A stretch of 5,669 nucleotides of DNA from JAVVEZ01 sp032250895 (GTDB taxonomy: Bacteria; Pseudomonadota; Gammaproteobacteria; Pseudomonadales; Pseudohongiellaceae): positions 1 to 5,669 of the forward strand of contig JAVVEZ010000134.1 of the NCBI GenBank assembly GCA_032250895.1. Direction: 5' to 3'. Both the position numbers and the translations under genes were made by a program. Shown here piece after piece: positions 1-5,669 of this stretch. The notes beneath the pieces are model-generated. The model was not told the DNA's origin. It saw only the letters and a list, made by a program, of their open reading frames with translations, and made no database searches. Each line of letters opens with the position of its first letter. The first letter of the stretch is position 1.

Positions 1-67
1 CGCTTCTTTTTTTACTGCATACACAAGGCTTTCGTGTCTGGCCACATGAACCGAAAGTATAACCCAA

Positions 68-82
68 GTTCCTGACAGGAAC
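68..82. repeat. 15-base odd palindrome, possible operator
   Basis: GTTCCTG (68-74) and CAGGAAC (76-82) are perfect inverted copies around a single central A. This two-fold symmetry is typical of a site for a dimeric regulator. On the minus strand a TATACT hexamer (56-61) lies just downstream and could be a -10 element, so the palindrome would sit in its spacer, but I see no good -35. It does not match the LexA or CRP consensus, and I cannot name a regulator. Chance occurrence is possible. Confidence 0.35.
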
Positions 83-118
83 ACCGGTAAATCCGACGGT
101 AAATACGTTTGACCCCAT

Positions 119-173
119 CATCACCGCAGCCCGACAGGTTCCCGGCAGTGAAGCATCCCGGGCTACGGTGATG
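119..173 (-). repeat. Large inverted repeat downstream of the NYN gene
   Basis: The arms 119-133 (CATCACCGCAGCCCG) and 159-173 (CGGGCTACGGTGATG) are 15 bases each and pair at 14 of 15 positions. They enclose a 25-base loop. Read as plus-strand RNA, the odd position (127/165) is a C-A mismatch. Read as minus-strand RNA it becomes a G-U wobble, so the stem is continuous only in the transcript direction of the NYN gene, which stops about 40 bases upstream of the hairpin. No U-run follows the stem on the minus strand, so this is not a standard intrinsic terminator. It may act as a 3'-end stabiliser, an aid to termination, a REP-like palindrome or a small structured RNA. Confidence 0.55.
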
Positions 174-212
174 GCAACCGGAGGTCGCCCGGCATTGCTA
201 GGAGTCTGCGTC

Positions 213-1034
213 TCAGTAATCCGGGTTATAACTCTTGATGATCACCCCGCCGGATTTTTCGTCGGACTCCAGTACCAGCAGCTTGCGGGCTTCGGCTTCG
301 TCCAGCAGTTTGCCGAAGGAGCGGAAGCCGTAATAGGCCTCGCTGAACCCGGGCTGGCGGCGCTTGAGGGCCTGTTTGACCATGGAACCCCAGATTTTTT
401 CTTCAGAACCGCGCTCGGCAAACAGAGCCTCCACGGTTTCCAGGACCAGGTCCAGGGCCTGCTGCTTGTTATCCCCATCCTTGGCCGGTTTCTGGGTGGC
501 GCCGGCGGTCTTTTTCCCGGTAGCGGCACTTTTCTTCTTGCTCTGCTGCTTGACCTTTTCCCGCACCAGGTCGTCGTAGTAGATGAACTCGTCGCAATTG
601 GCCACGAGCAGGTCGGAGGAGGAATTCTTGACGCCAATACCAATCACCACCTTGTTGTTCTCGCGCAGCTTGCTGACCAGCGGCGAAAAGTCGGAGTCAC
701 CGCTGATGATCACGAAGGTGTCGACATGGGCCTTGGTATAGCAGAGGTCGAGGGCATCCACCACCATGCGGATGTCGGCGGAATTCTTGCCGGACTGCCG
801 CACATGGGGGATCTCGATCAGCTCGAAGGCGGCCTCGTGCATGGCGCCCTTGAAGGCCTTGTAACGCTCCCAGTCGCAGTAGGCTTTCTTGACCACGATA
901 TTGCCCTTGAGCAGCAGGCGCTCCAGCACCTTCTTGATATCGAATTCGGCGAATTTGGCATCGCGCACACCCAGCGCGACATTCTCGAAATCGCAGAACA
1001 GCGCCATGTTCTTGGTATCTTGCAATAAGGTCAT
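213..1034 (-). CDS. NYN (PIN-like) domain protein with C-terminal OST-HTH/LOTUS domain
   Basis: This is a 273-residue cytoplasmic protein, probably an RNA-acting nuclease of the LabA/DUF88-type NYN family. The NYN domain spans about 8-157. Acidic residues typical of the metal-binding PIN-like active site are visible: D15, E17 and N18 in FCDFEN, D87 in SADIRM, and D113 and D115 in SGDSDF. A Lys/Ala-rich, probably disordered linker covers about 158-190. Residues about 190-268 fit an OST-HTH/LOTUS domain, with W215 in KIWGSMVKQALKRR, then PGFSEAYYGFRSF and a closing beta region GGVIIKS. LOTUS domains are known to bind RNA, including G-rich or G-quadruplex RNA, so the tail probably selects the substrate. 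I chose the ATG at 1034 because GGAG lies 5 bases upstream of it. A TTG at 1049 would add five residues but would place that GGAG inside the gene. The gene is transcribed away from the opp operon, so no functional link is implied. The nuclease activity and RNA target are inferred. Confidence 0.9.
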   Translation of the reverse strand: MTLLQDTKNMALFCDFENVALGVRDAKFAEFDIKKVLERLLLKGNIVVKKAYCDWERYKAFKGAMHEAAFELIEIPHVRQSGKNSADIRMVVDALDLCYTKAHVDTFVIISGDSDFSPLVSKLRENNKVVIGIGVKNSSSDLLVANCDEFIYYDDLVREKVKQQSKKKSAATGKKTAGATQKPAKDGDNKQQALDLVLETVEALFAERGSEEKIWGSMVKQALKRRQPGFSEAYYGFRSFGKLLDEAEARKLLVLESDEKSGGVIIKSYNPDY

Positions 1035-1195
1035 GACAGCTCCGGACAAGTCTATGCGGGGGTCATTGTGCGGCTTTGACGCCGCTTTGTCGATCAGGGT
1101 TTCAGGAAGACCGGCAAGCGGGATAAAATTTCTGCCTTACGTAATGAATGGCAGCGTGTTATCTTCATTTGTGACGTGTGAATTTCTACTGACGG
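1035..1195. promoter_or_regulatory. Divergent intergenic region between the NYN gene and the opp operon
   Basis: These 161 bases must carry the start signals for both divergent genes. The half nearer oppA is A+T-rich. A plus-strand TAAAAT at 1124-1129 matches five of six bases of a sigma-70 -10 element, but the best -35 at the right distance (around 1100-1106, TTTCAGG) is poor, so the promoter is tentative. An 8-base palindrome TTACGTAA lies at 1137-1144. A 5-base-pair GC hairpin (GCGGC 1070-1074, GCCGC 1081-1085) would fold in the leader of the NYN transcript. No recognisable riboswitch was seen. Confidence 0.45.
1040..1045 (-). promoter_or_regulatory. Ribosome binding site deciding the NYN gene start
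   Basis: On the minus strand CCGGAG precedes the ATG at 1034, with GGAG ending 5 bases before it. This favours the ATG over the TTG at 1049, which would make these bases coding. Confidence 0.6.
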
Positions 1196-2842
1196 ATGAC
1201 AACCATGGGATTGACCGGAGTAAAGCTGAAGGGTCTGGTGCTTGTGCTGCTGGGCGGATTGTTGCTGACCAGCTGTGGTGGCTCGCAGCAAAGCCAGGTA
1301 GCTGCGGGCAATCTGCAGGGTGTGTTCCATATGGGCAATGGCACCGAACCCCAAGGGCTTGATCCCCACATCGTCACCGGCCTGCCGGAACATCACATCA
1401 TTCAGGCCCTGTTCGAGGGTCTGGTGACCAAAAACCCCACGACCCTGGAAATAGAGCCGGCAGTGGCCGAGTCCTGGGACATCAGTGCGGACGGCAGACT
1501 GTATACCTTTCATCTGCGCCACGATGCCCGCTGGTCCAACGGTGACCCGCTGACGGCCGAGGACTTCCGCTGGTCCTGGCAAAGGGCACTGACCCCGGCG
1601 CTTGGCAGCCTCTACAACTACATGTATTTCGGCATCGTCAATGCCGAAGCCTTCGGCACCGGACAGATCACAGACTTCAGTCAGGTCGGCGTCAAGGTTC
1701 TGGATGACTACACCCTGCAGGTGGAACTGAAGGAGCCCACCCCCTACTTCCTGCAAATACTCGATCACTACAGCACCTTTCCGGTGCACCGCGCCACGCT
1801 GGAAGCCTTTGGCTCCGCCAGCAGCCGGCTCTCGCAATGGGCCCGGGCCGGCAACCTGGTGAGCAATGGTCCTTTTGTGCTAAGCGAATGGCAGGTCAAT
1901 TCCCATATCCGGGTGGAGAAATCCCCTTACTACTGGGATGCCGACAAGGTCAAACTGAACGCCATCGTCTACTATCCCACCGAAAACCTGACCACCGAGG
2001 AGCGCATGTTCCGGGATGGACAGCTGCATTTCACCAACAGTGTTCCGCTCGAAAAGATTCCCACCTACCTCAAGGAACAGCCGGAGTTGATCGAGATAGC
2101 GCCCTATCTGGGCACCTATTACTACATGATCAATACCACCCGTCCTCCCTTTGATGACGCTCGGGTGCGACGGGCACTGGCCATGGCCGTGGACCGGAAG
2201 CTGCTGGTGGAGACGGTCTTGCAGGGCATCGTCGAACCCGCCTATGCCATCGTGCCGCCGGGGACCCTGGGCTATGATCCCCCCAAACTTTTCTCATATG
2301 ACCCGGAGCAGGCGCGCGAGCTGCTGGCGGCGGCGGGTTATCCGGAGGGTCAGGGCTTCCCGGCCTTTGACATTCTCTACAATACCCAGGAATCGCACCA
2401 GAAAATCGCCGTGGCCATCCAGCAGATGTGGCGACAGAACCTCGGCATCGATGTCGGTCTGGTGAACCAGGAATGGCAGGTCTATCTGGATTCCCAGGAA
2501 AACATGAACTATGACATTTCAAGGCGTGGCTGGATCGGTGATTATGTGGACCCAAACTCCTTTCTGGACATGTTTTTGACCGGCGGCGGCAATAACAAGA
2601 CCGGTTTTTCCAATCCGCGCTATGACCAGATCATACTGCAGGACGCTCCGAAGGTGCAGGATAGGGACCAGCGCTATGCCCTCTTCCGGGAAGCCGAAAC
2701 CCTGTTGATTGACAACATGCCGATCATCCCGCTTTATACCTATCAGAGCAGCCATCTGAAGCAGCCCAGCGTGAAGGGCATGCCGACCAACATCATGGAC
2801 TACTACAACTGGAAGTACGTCTACCTGGACGCACAGGAGTAG
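1196..2842 (+). CDS. oppA: Oligopeptide ABC transporter substrate-binding lipoprotein, OppA type (SBP family 5)
   Basis: This 548-residue protein should capture peptides in the periplasm and deliver them to OppBC. Its N-terminus is a lipoprotein signal: K10 and K12, a hydrophobic stretch (about 13-24) and the lipobox L24-T25-S26-C27, with C27 the expected lipidated residue. Family-5 binding-protein features follow: GLDPH (54-58), the AESWDISADGRLYTFHLRHD signature (91-110), NGPFVLSEW (224-232), PYLGTYYYMIN (303-313), PPFDDARVRRALAMAVDR (317-334), LVNQEW (422-427) and RGWIGDYVDP (444-453). D449 aligns with the Asp of Salmonella/E. coli OppA that binds the peptide amino group. The two Cys that form the disulfide in those OppA proteins are replaced by G306 and I447. 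An in-frame stop at 1190-1192 rules out an earlier start. ATG 1196 lacks a clear ribosome binding site, and ATG 1205 (three residues later) is equally possible. Length matches OppA (about 540). Murein-peptide (MppA-like) specificity cannot be excluded. Confidence 0.92.
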   Translation: MTTMGLTGVKLKGLVLVLLGGLLLTSCGGSQQSQVAAGNLQGVFHMGNGTEPQGLDPHIVTGLPEHHIIQALFEGLVTKNPTTLEIEPAVAESWDISADGRLYTFHLRHDARWSNGDPLTAEDFRWSWQRALTPALGSLYNYMYFGIVNAEAFGTGQITDFSQVGVKVLDDYTLQVELKEPTPYFLQILDHYSTFPVHRATLEAFGSASSRLSQWARAGNLVSNGPFVLSEWQVNSHIRVEKSPYYWDADKVKLNAIVYYPTENLTTEERMFRDGQLHFTNSVPLEKIPTYLKEQPELIEIAPYLGTYYYMINTTRPPFDDARVRRALAMAVDRKLLVETVLQGIVEPAYAIVPPGTLGYDPPKLFSYDPEQARELLAAAGYPEGQGFPAFDILYNTQESHQKIAVAIQQMWRQNLGIDVGLVNQEWQVYLDSQENMNYDISRRGWIGDYVDPNSFLDMFLTGGGNNKTGFSNPRYDQIILQDAPKVQDRDQRYALFREAETLLIDNMPIIPLYTYQSSHLKQPSVKGMPTNIMDYYNWKYVYLDAQE

Positions 2843-2854
2843 CCGGGACTCATC

Positions 2855-3793
2855 ATGTGGCGCTTTATCGGCTTGCGGACATTACTGGCGGTGCCGGTCA
2901 TCCTGATCGTGATCACCTTGACCTTTTTCCTGGTGCGGGCCGCGCCGGGTGGACCTTTTTCCAGCGAGAAGGCGGTTTCCCCGCAGGTGAAAGCGGCGCT
3001 GGAAGCCCAGTACCGGCTCGACCAGCCTCTTTTCCAGCAGTATCTCTCCTATCTGGGTGATCTGGCCCATGGCGACCTGGGGCCCACCTTCCGCTACCCC
3101 GGGCGCACGGTCAACGAACTGATCATTCAGGGCCTGCCGGTCACCGCCGAGCTGGGTCTTTATGCCTTGTTGATAGCCGTCCTGTTCGGCGTGCTGGCCG
3201 GGGTGCTGGCCGCACTGAAGCCCAACAGCGCGCAGGACTATGTTCCGATGAGCGTGGCGATGGTCGGTATCTGCATGCCCTCCTTTCTGCTGGGGCCGCT
3301 GCTGGTGCTGGTCTTCGGCATCTGGCTGGGCTGGCTGCCGGTATCCGGCTGGGGCAACATTCCCGGTGACAAGATACTCCCCAGTCTCACCCTGGGCGCA
3401 ATGTATGCAGCCTATATCGCCCGCCTGAGCCGTTCGGGCATGCTCGAGGTCATGTCGCAGGACTACCTGCGTACCGCCCGGGCCAAGGGCCTGCCGGAGT
3501 CTGTCGTCATCATCAAACACGCGCTGCGCGGCGGCCTGCTGCCCGTGGTCAGTTATCTGGGTCCGGCCTTTGCCGGCCTGTTGAGCGGTTCCTTCGTGGT
3601 CGAGACCATCTTCCAGATTCCGGGTCTGGGCCGCTTCTATGTGCAGGCCGCCTTCAACCGTGACTACACCATGATTCTCGGCACCACGGTGTTTCTTGCC
3701 ACCCTCATCGTGCTGTTCAATCTCTTGTCGGACATTGCCGCGGCCTGGCTCAATCCCCGGCTGCGCTTTCAGTTCAGGAAAGCCCAGCCATGA
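2855..3793 (+). CDS. oppB: Oligopeptide ABC transporter permease OppB
   Basis: This 312-residue inner-membrane protein should form half of the peptide channel with OppC. It closely resembles E. coli OppB in length (about 306) and sequence: an N-terminal membrane helix (about 8-28), RAAPGGPF (28-35), the periplasmic stretch SYLGDLAHGDLGPTFRY (65-81), then five more predicted membrane helices (about 98-121, 134-158, 176-190, 230-250 and 276-298). The cytoplasmic coupling loop that contacts the ATPase is seen in RTARAKGLPESVVIIKHALR (206-225), with the conserved Gly at 212. ETIFQIPGLGRF (250-261) and NRDY (268-271) are typical of OppB/DppB permeases. It begins 12 bases after the oppA stop, with a GGGA sequence 6 bases before the ATG. 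Its stop overlaps the start of oppC (ATGA). OppB is a better fit than DppB because of the closeness to OppB and the OppA-type partner. Confidence 0.95.
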   Translation: MWRFIGLRTLLAVPVILIVITLTFFLVRAAPGGPFSSEKAVSPQVKAALEAQYRLDQPLFQQYLSYLGDLAHGDLGPTFRYPGRTVNELIIQGLPVTAELGLYALLIAVLFGVLAGVLAALKPNSAQDYVPMSVAMVGICMPSFLLGPLLVLVFGIWLGWLPVSGWGNIPGDKILPSLTLGAMYAAYIARLSRSGMLEVMSQDYLRTARAKGLPESVVIIKHALRGGLLPVVSYLGPAFAGLLSGSFVVETIFQIPGLGRFYVQAAFNRDYTMILGTTVFLATLIVLFNLLSDIAAAWLNPRLRFQFRKAQP

Positions 3794-4683
3794 GCCATGA
3801 CAGCGGCATTCTGACTGTCACCGAAGCTTTGCCACGGGGCGTGTCGCTGTGGCAGGACGCCTGGGTACGCCTGCGCAAGAACCGCCTGGCCATGTTCGGG
3901 CTCTGCTTCCTGCTGCTGATCCTGCTGCTGTGCCTGCTCGCGCCCTGGCTCACGCCCTATGGCTATGAAGAACAGAATCTGCGGCTGGGGGCCACATCAC
4001 CTTCCGCCGCACACTGGCTGGGTACCGATACCTTCGGCCGGGATCTGCTGACCCGCATTCTGTACGGTGGCAGGGTATCGCTGATGGTGGGCTTCATCGC
4101 CACCGCCGTGGCCCTGGTGATCGGCGTCAGCTACGGCGCCATTGCCGGTTATGCCGGCGGCCGGATCGATGGCGCCATGATGCGCCTGGTGGACATCCTC
4201 TACGCGCTGCCCTTCATGATTTTCATCATCCTGCTGATGGTGGTGTTTGGCCGCAACCTGCTGCTATTGTTCCTGGCGATCGGCGCCGTGGAATGGCTGA
4301 CCATGGCCCGTATCGTGCGCGGACAGATCCAGAGCCTGCGCCAGCAGGAATTTGTCGAGGCCGCGATTTCGCTGGGCCTGGGACCCGCCGCCATCATTCG
4401 CCGGCACCTGATTCCAAACGCACTGGGTCCGGTGATCGTCTATACCACCCTGACCATTCCCAATGTCATGCTGCTGGAGGCCTTCCTGAGTTTTCTCGGG
4501 CTCGGCATACAGCCGCCCGCCTCCTCCTGGGGGCTGCTGATTTCCGCCGGCGTGGAAACCATGGAGGAGTATGCCTGGCTGCTGATCTTTCCCGGTCTGG
4601 CCCTGAGCCTGACGCTGTTTGCTCTGAATTTTCTCGGCGACGGCCTGCGCGACGCGCTCGATCCTAGGACCTCCAAAGACTGA
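3790..4683 (+). CDS. oppC: Oligopeptide ABC transporter permease OppC
   Basis: This 297-residue inner-membrane protein is the second channel subunit. The N-terminal cytoplasmic segment carries SLWQDAWVRLRKNRLAMFG (19-37), which resembles the SLWQDA start region of E. coli OppC. A first membrane helix follows (about 34-54), then the family hallmark HWLGTDTFGRDLLTRILYGG (75-94), a second helix (about 97-120) and four more hydrophobic segments up to about 284. The EAA coupling loop is clear at 190-210 (EAAISLGLGPAAIIRRHLIPN), with G196 and P209. ESFLSFLGLG-type and FNFIGDGLRDALDP-type C-terminal motifs appear as EAFLSFLGLGIQPP (230-243) and LNFLGDGLRDALDP (279-292). Length matches OppC (about 302). 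The start ATG overlaps the oppB stop by 4 bases, which indicates translational coupling. Confidence 0.95.
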   Translation: MSHDSGILTVTEALPRGVSLWQDAWVRLRKNRLAMFGLCFLLLILLLCLLAPWLTPYGYEEQNLRLGATSPSAAHWLGTDTFGRDLLTRILYGGRVSLMVGFIATAVALVIGVSYGAIAGYAGGRIDGAMMRLVDILYALPFMIFIILLMVVFGRNLLLLFLAIGAVEWLTMARIVRGQIQSLRQQEFVEAAISLGLGPAAIIRRHLIPNALGPVIVYTTLTIPNVMLLEAFLSFLGLGIQPPASSWGLLISAGVETMEEYAWLLIFPGLALSLTLFALNFLGDGLRDALDPRTSKD

Positions 4684-4724
4684 TGTCGCCATCCATTGCA
4701 ATGATACAGGACACTACACTAGAC

Positions 4725-5669
4725 ATGGCTCTGCTGGATGTAAGCAATCTGTCCGTTCACTTTCATACCCGCAACGGCCTGGTGCGGGCCGTCGATGGCA
4801 TCAGTTTCACGGTGGAGGCCGGCAAGACCCTGGCCATCATCGGTGAATCCGGTTCCGGCAAATCCGTGGCCTGCTACAGTCTGCTGGGCCTGATCCCCAA
4901 ACCGCCGGGCCGGATCGAGTCGGGTACGGCCAGGTTTGACGGCCGCGACCTGCTCAAGCTGAGCGAGGCGGAACTGCGCAAGGTGCGGGGCAAGGGCATT
5001 TCCATCATTTTCCAGGACCCGATGACCTCCCTGAATCCCTTTCTGACGATCGGTGAACAACTCATCGAACCCCTGCGCCTGCACTTTGGCATGAGCCGCA
5101 AGGAAGCCTGGGAGAAAGCCACGCAAACGCTGGAAGAGGTCGGCATCGCCAATCCGGCCCGGCGCATGCAGGCCTGGCCCTTCGAGTTTTCCGGCGGCAT
5201 GCGCCAGCGTGTCGTGATCGCCATGGCCCTGATCACCGAACCGGCCATCATCGTCGCCGACGAACCCACCACGGCCCTGGATGTCACGGTGCAGGCGCAG
5301 ATACTGAAACTGCTGAAGGCATTACAGCTGAGCCACAACATTGGCGTGATTTTTATCAGCCACGATCTGAGCGTGGTGGCTGACATCGCCGACGAACTCT
5401 GCGTGATGCAGGATGGCCGCTTCGTCGAACAGGGCAGCCGCGACGCCATTTTCCGCAATCCGCAACACGACTACACCCGCAAGCTGCTGGCGGCGGTGCC
5501 GGACACCGAAAAGGTCGTGGACAGCAGCCGGCACAGCCAGGCCCTGGTCGAATTGAACGAACTGTGCATGAGCTTTCCGGGCAACAAGGGGCAAGCGCCG
5601 GTCAAGGCCGTCGATGAGGTCTCCCTGAGCATTCAGCGGCATGAGATTCTGGGCCTGGTCGGGGAATCC
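4725..5669 (+). CDS. Oligopeptide ABC transporter ATPase, apparent OppD-OppF fusion (3' end outside the window)
   Basis: The frame stays open to the right edge; 315 residues are visible. The first nucleotide-binding domain is complete: Walker A GESGSGKS (40-47), Q-loop Q97, signature FSGGMRQR (155-162), Walker B IIVADE (175-180), D-loop ALD (184-186) and switch H213. It ends in QHDYTRKLLAAVP (247-259), the start of an oligopeptide-transporter C-terminal region. The Cys-rich tail that follows in E. coli OppD is absent. Only about 12 residues later a second ATPase domain begins at ALVELNELCMSF (273-284), continues through AVDEVSLSIQ (295-304), and is cut at GES (313-315), inside its Walker A. 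This implies one polypeptide with two ATPase domains, as in YejF and GsiA, probably 520-560 residues in full. I chose ATG 4725, which gives the family-like start MALLDVSNLSVHF. ATG 4683 overlaps the oppC stop by one base and would add 14 residues, but those codons (ACA, CTA, ATA) look non-coding. AGGA lies 13 bases before either start. Confidence 0.88.
   Translation, partial: MALLDVSNLSVHFHTRNGLVRAVDGISFTVEAGKTLAIIGESGSGKSVACYSLLGLIPKPPGRIESGTARFDGRDLLKLSEAELRKVRGKGISIIFQDPMTSLNPFLTIGEQLIEPLRLHFGMSRKEAWEKATQTLEEVGIANPARRMQAWPFEFSGGMRQRVVIAMALITEPAIIVADEPTTALDVTVQAQILKLLKALQLSHNIGVIFISHDLSVVADIADELCVMQDGRFVEQGSRDAIFRNPQHDYTRKLLAAVPDTEKVVDSSRHSQALVELNELCMSFPGNKGQAPVKAVDEVSLSIQRHEILGLVGES

Larger units (their letters stand above)
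1..212. other. Intergenic region with no supported gene
   Basis: I find no credible coding region here. The stretch is richer in A+T at its left end than the flanking genes. It holds a run of seven T at 7-13, an odd palindrome at 68-82, an 8-base direct repeat (85-92 and 97-104), a large inverted repeat at 119-173 and a small imperfect hairpin at 173-189. A minus-strand frame starting at 121 stays open to the window edge for 40 codons, but its codons (TCA, AGG, CGA, AGA, TGT) are unlike those of the neighbouring genes and it has no ribosome binding site, so I do not call it. The nature of the gene to the left is unknown. Confidence 0.6.

Noticed and set aside
4..13. A T-rich tract at the left edge, as for an intrinsic terminator of a gene to the left
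   Set aside because: The hairpin that would have to precede it lies outside the window, so a terminator cannot be supported.
1..121. A 40-codon minus-strand frame beginning ATGATG and running off the left edge
   Set aside because: It has no ribosome binding site, its codon use is unlike the neighbours, it starts inside the inverted repeat arm, and the peptide is not recognisable.
119..173. The inverted repeat as a standard Rho-independent terminator or integron attC site
   Set aside because: No U-run follows the stem on either strand, and the GTTRRRY/RYYYAAC core sites of attC are absent.
173..189. A small hairpin (GGCAACC / GGTCGCC, 3-base loop) beside the large inverted repeat
   Set aside because: It has one mismatch in 7 pairs and shares bases with the larger stem, so it is too weak to call as a separate element.
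168..1028. A 286-codon plus-strand open frame opposite the NYN gene
   Set aside because: It lies almost entirely antisense to a gene with clear NYN and LOTUS motifs, and its translation shows no recognisable domain. Long antisense frames are common in GC-rich genes.
1170..1185. TGTGA near the oppA start as a CRP site
   Set aside because: Only one half-site is present; the TCACA half is missing at the required spacing.
889..1362. A 157-codon plus-strand open frame bridging the NYN gene and oppA
   Set aside because: It crosses the antisense of the NYN gene, the intergenic region and another frame of oppA. Its composition is Ser/Arg-rich and has no domain.
1094..1837. A 247-codon minus-strand open frame overlapping the oppA start
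   Set aside because: It is antisense to the oppA signal sequence and family-5 signature, has no recognisable domain, and would run through the operon's regulatory region.
2882..3520. A 212-codon minus-strand open frame within oppB
   Set aside because: It is Gln/His-rich low-information sequence antisense to a well-supported permease gene.
4874..5458. A 194-codon minus-strand open frame within the ATPase gene
   Set aside because: It is antisense to the Walker A to H-loop region of the ATPase, and its translation is Ser/Arg/Met-rich with no domain.

Overview
The window looks like chromosomal DNA of a moderately GC-rich Gram-negative bacterium. A gammaproteobacterium is my best guess, because the permease and binding-protein sequences resemble the E. 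coli/Salmonella Opp proteins closely along their whole length; this rests on memory of those sequences, not on a search. Coding regions favour C- or G-ending codons (CTG, ACC, ATC), and the intergenic stretches are visibly richer in A+T.

Layout. Positions 1-212 hold no convincing gene. They contain a T-tract at the left edge, a 15-base odd palindrome (68-82), a short direct repeat (85-104) and a large inverted repeat (119-173) downstream of the first gene. Positions 213-1034 (minus strand) encode a two-domain RNA-linked protein: an N-terminal NYN (PIN-like nuclease) domain, a Lys-rich linker and a C-terminal OST-HTH/LOTUS domain. Positions 1035-1195 are a divergent intergenic region that must carry signals for both flanking genes. 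From 1196 to the right edge runs one plus-strand operon for an oligopeptide ABC importer: an OppA-type lipoprotein (1196-2842), OppB (2855-3793), OppC (3790-4683) and the start of an ATPase (about 4725 to beyond 5669).

How the genes work together. The lipid-anchored OppA-like protein should capture peptides in the periplasm. OppB and OppC form the inner-membrane channel. The ATPase drives transport. The four genes are tightly packed (12-base gap, 4-base overlap, then a 41-base gap or a 1-base overlap), so they are very probably co-transcribed. The ATPase reading frame does not stop after one nucleotide-binding domain. It runs directly into a second, which is cut by the window edge just as its Walker A motif begins, so this appears to be a fused OppD-OppF (YejF/GsiA-like) protein.

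I see no mobile element, CRISPR array, tRNA or rRNA. I do not find strong evidence for an undescribed system. The points most worth a second look are the fused ATPase lacking the usual OppD tail, the NYN-LOTUS protein, and the inverted repeat that pairs fully only as a minus-strand RNA.
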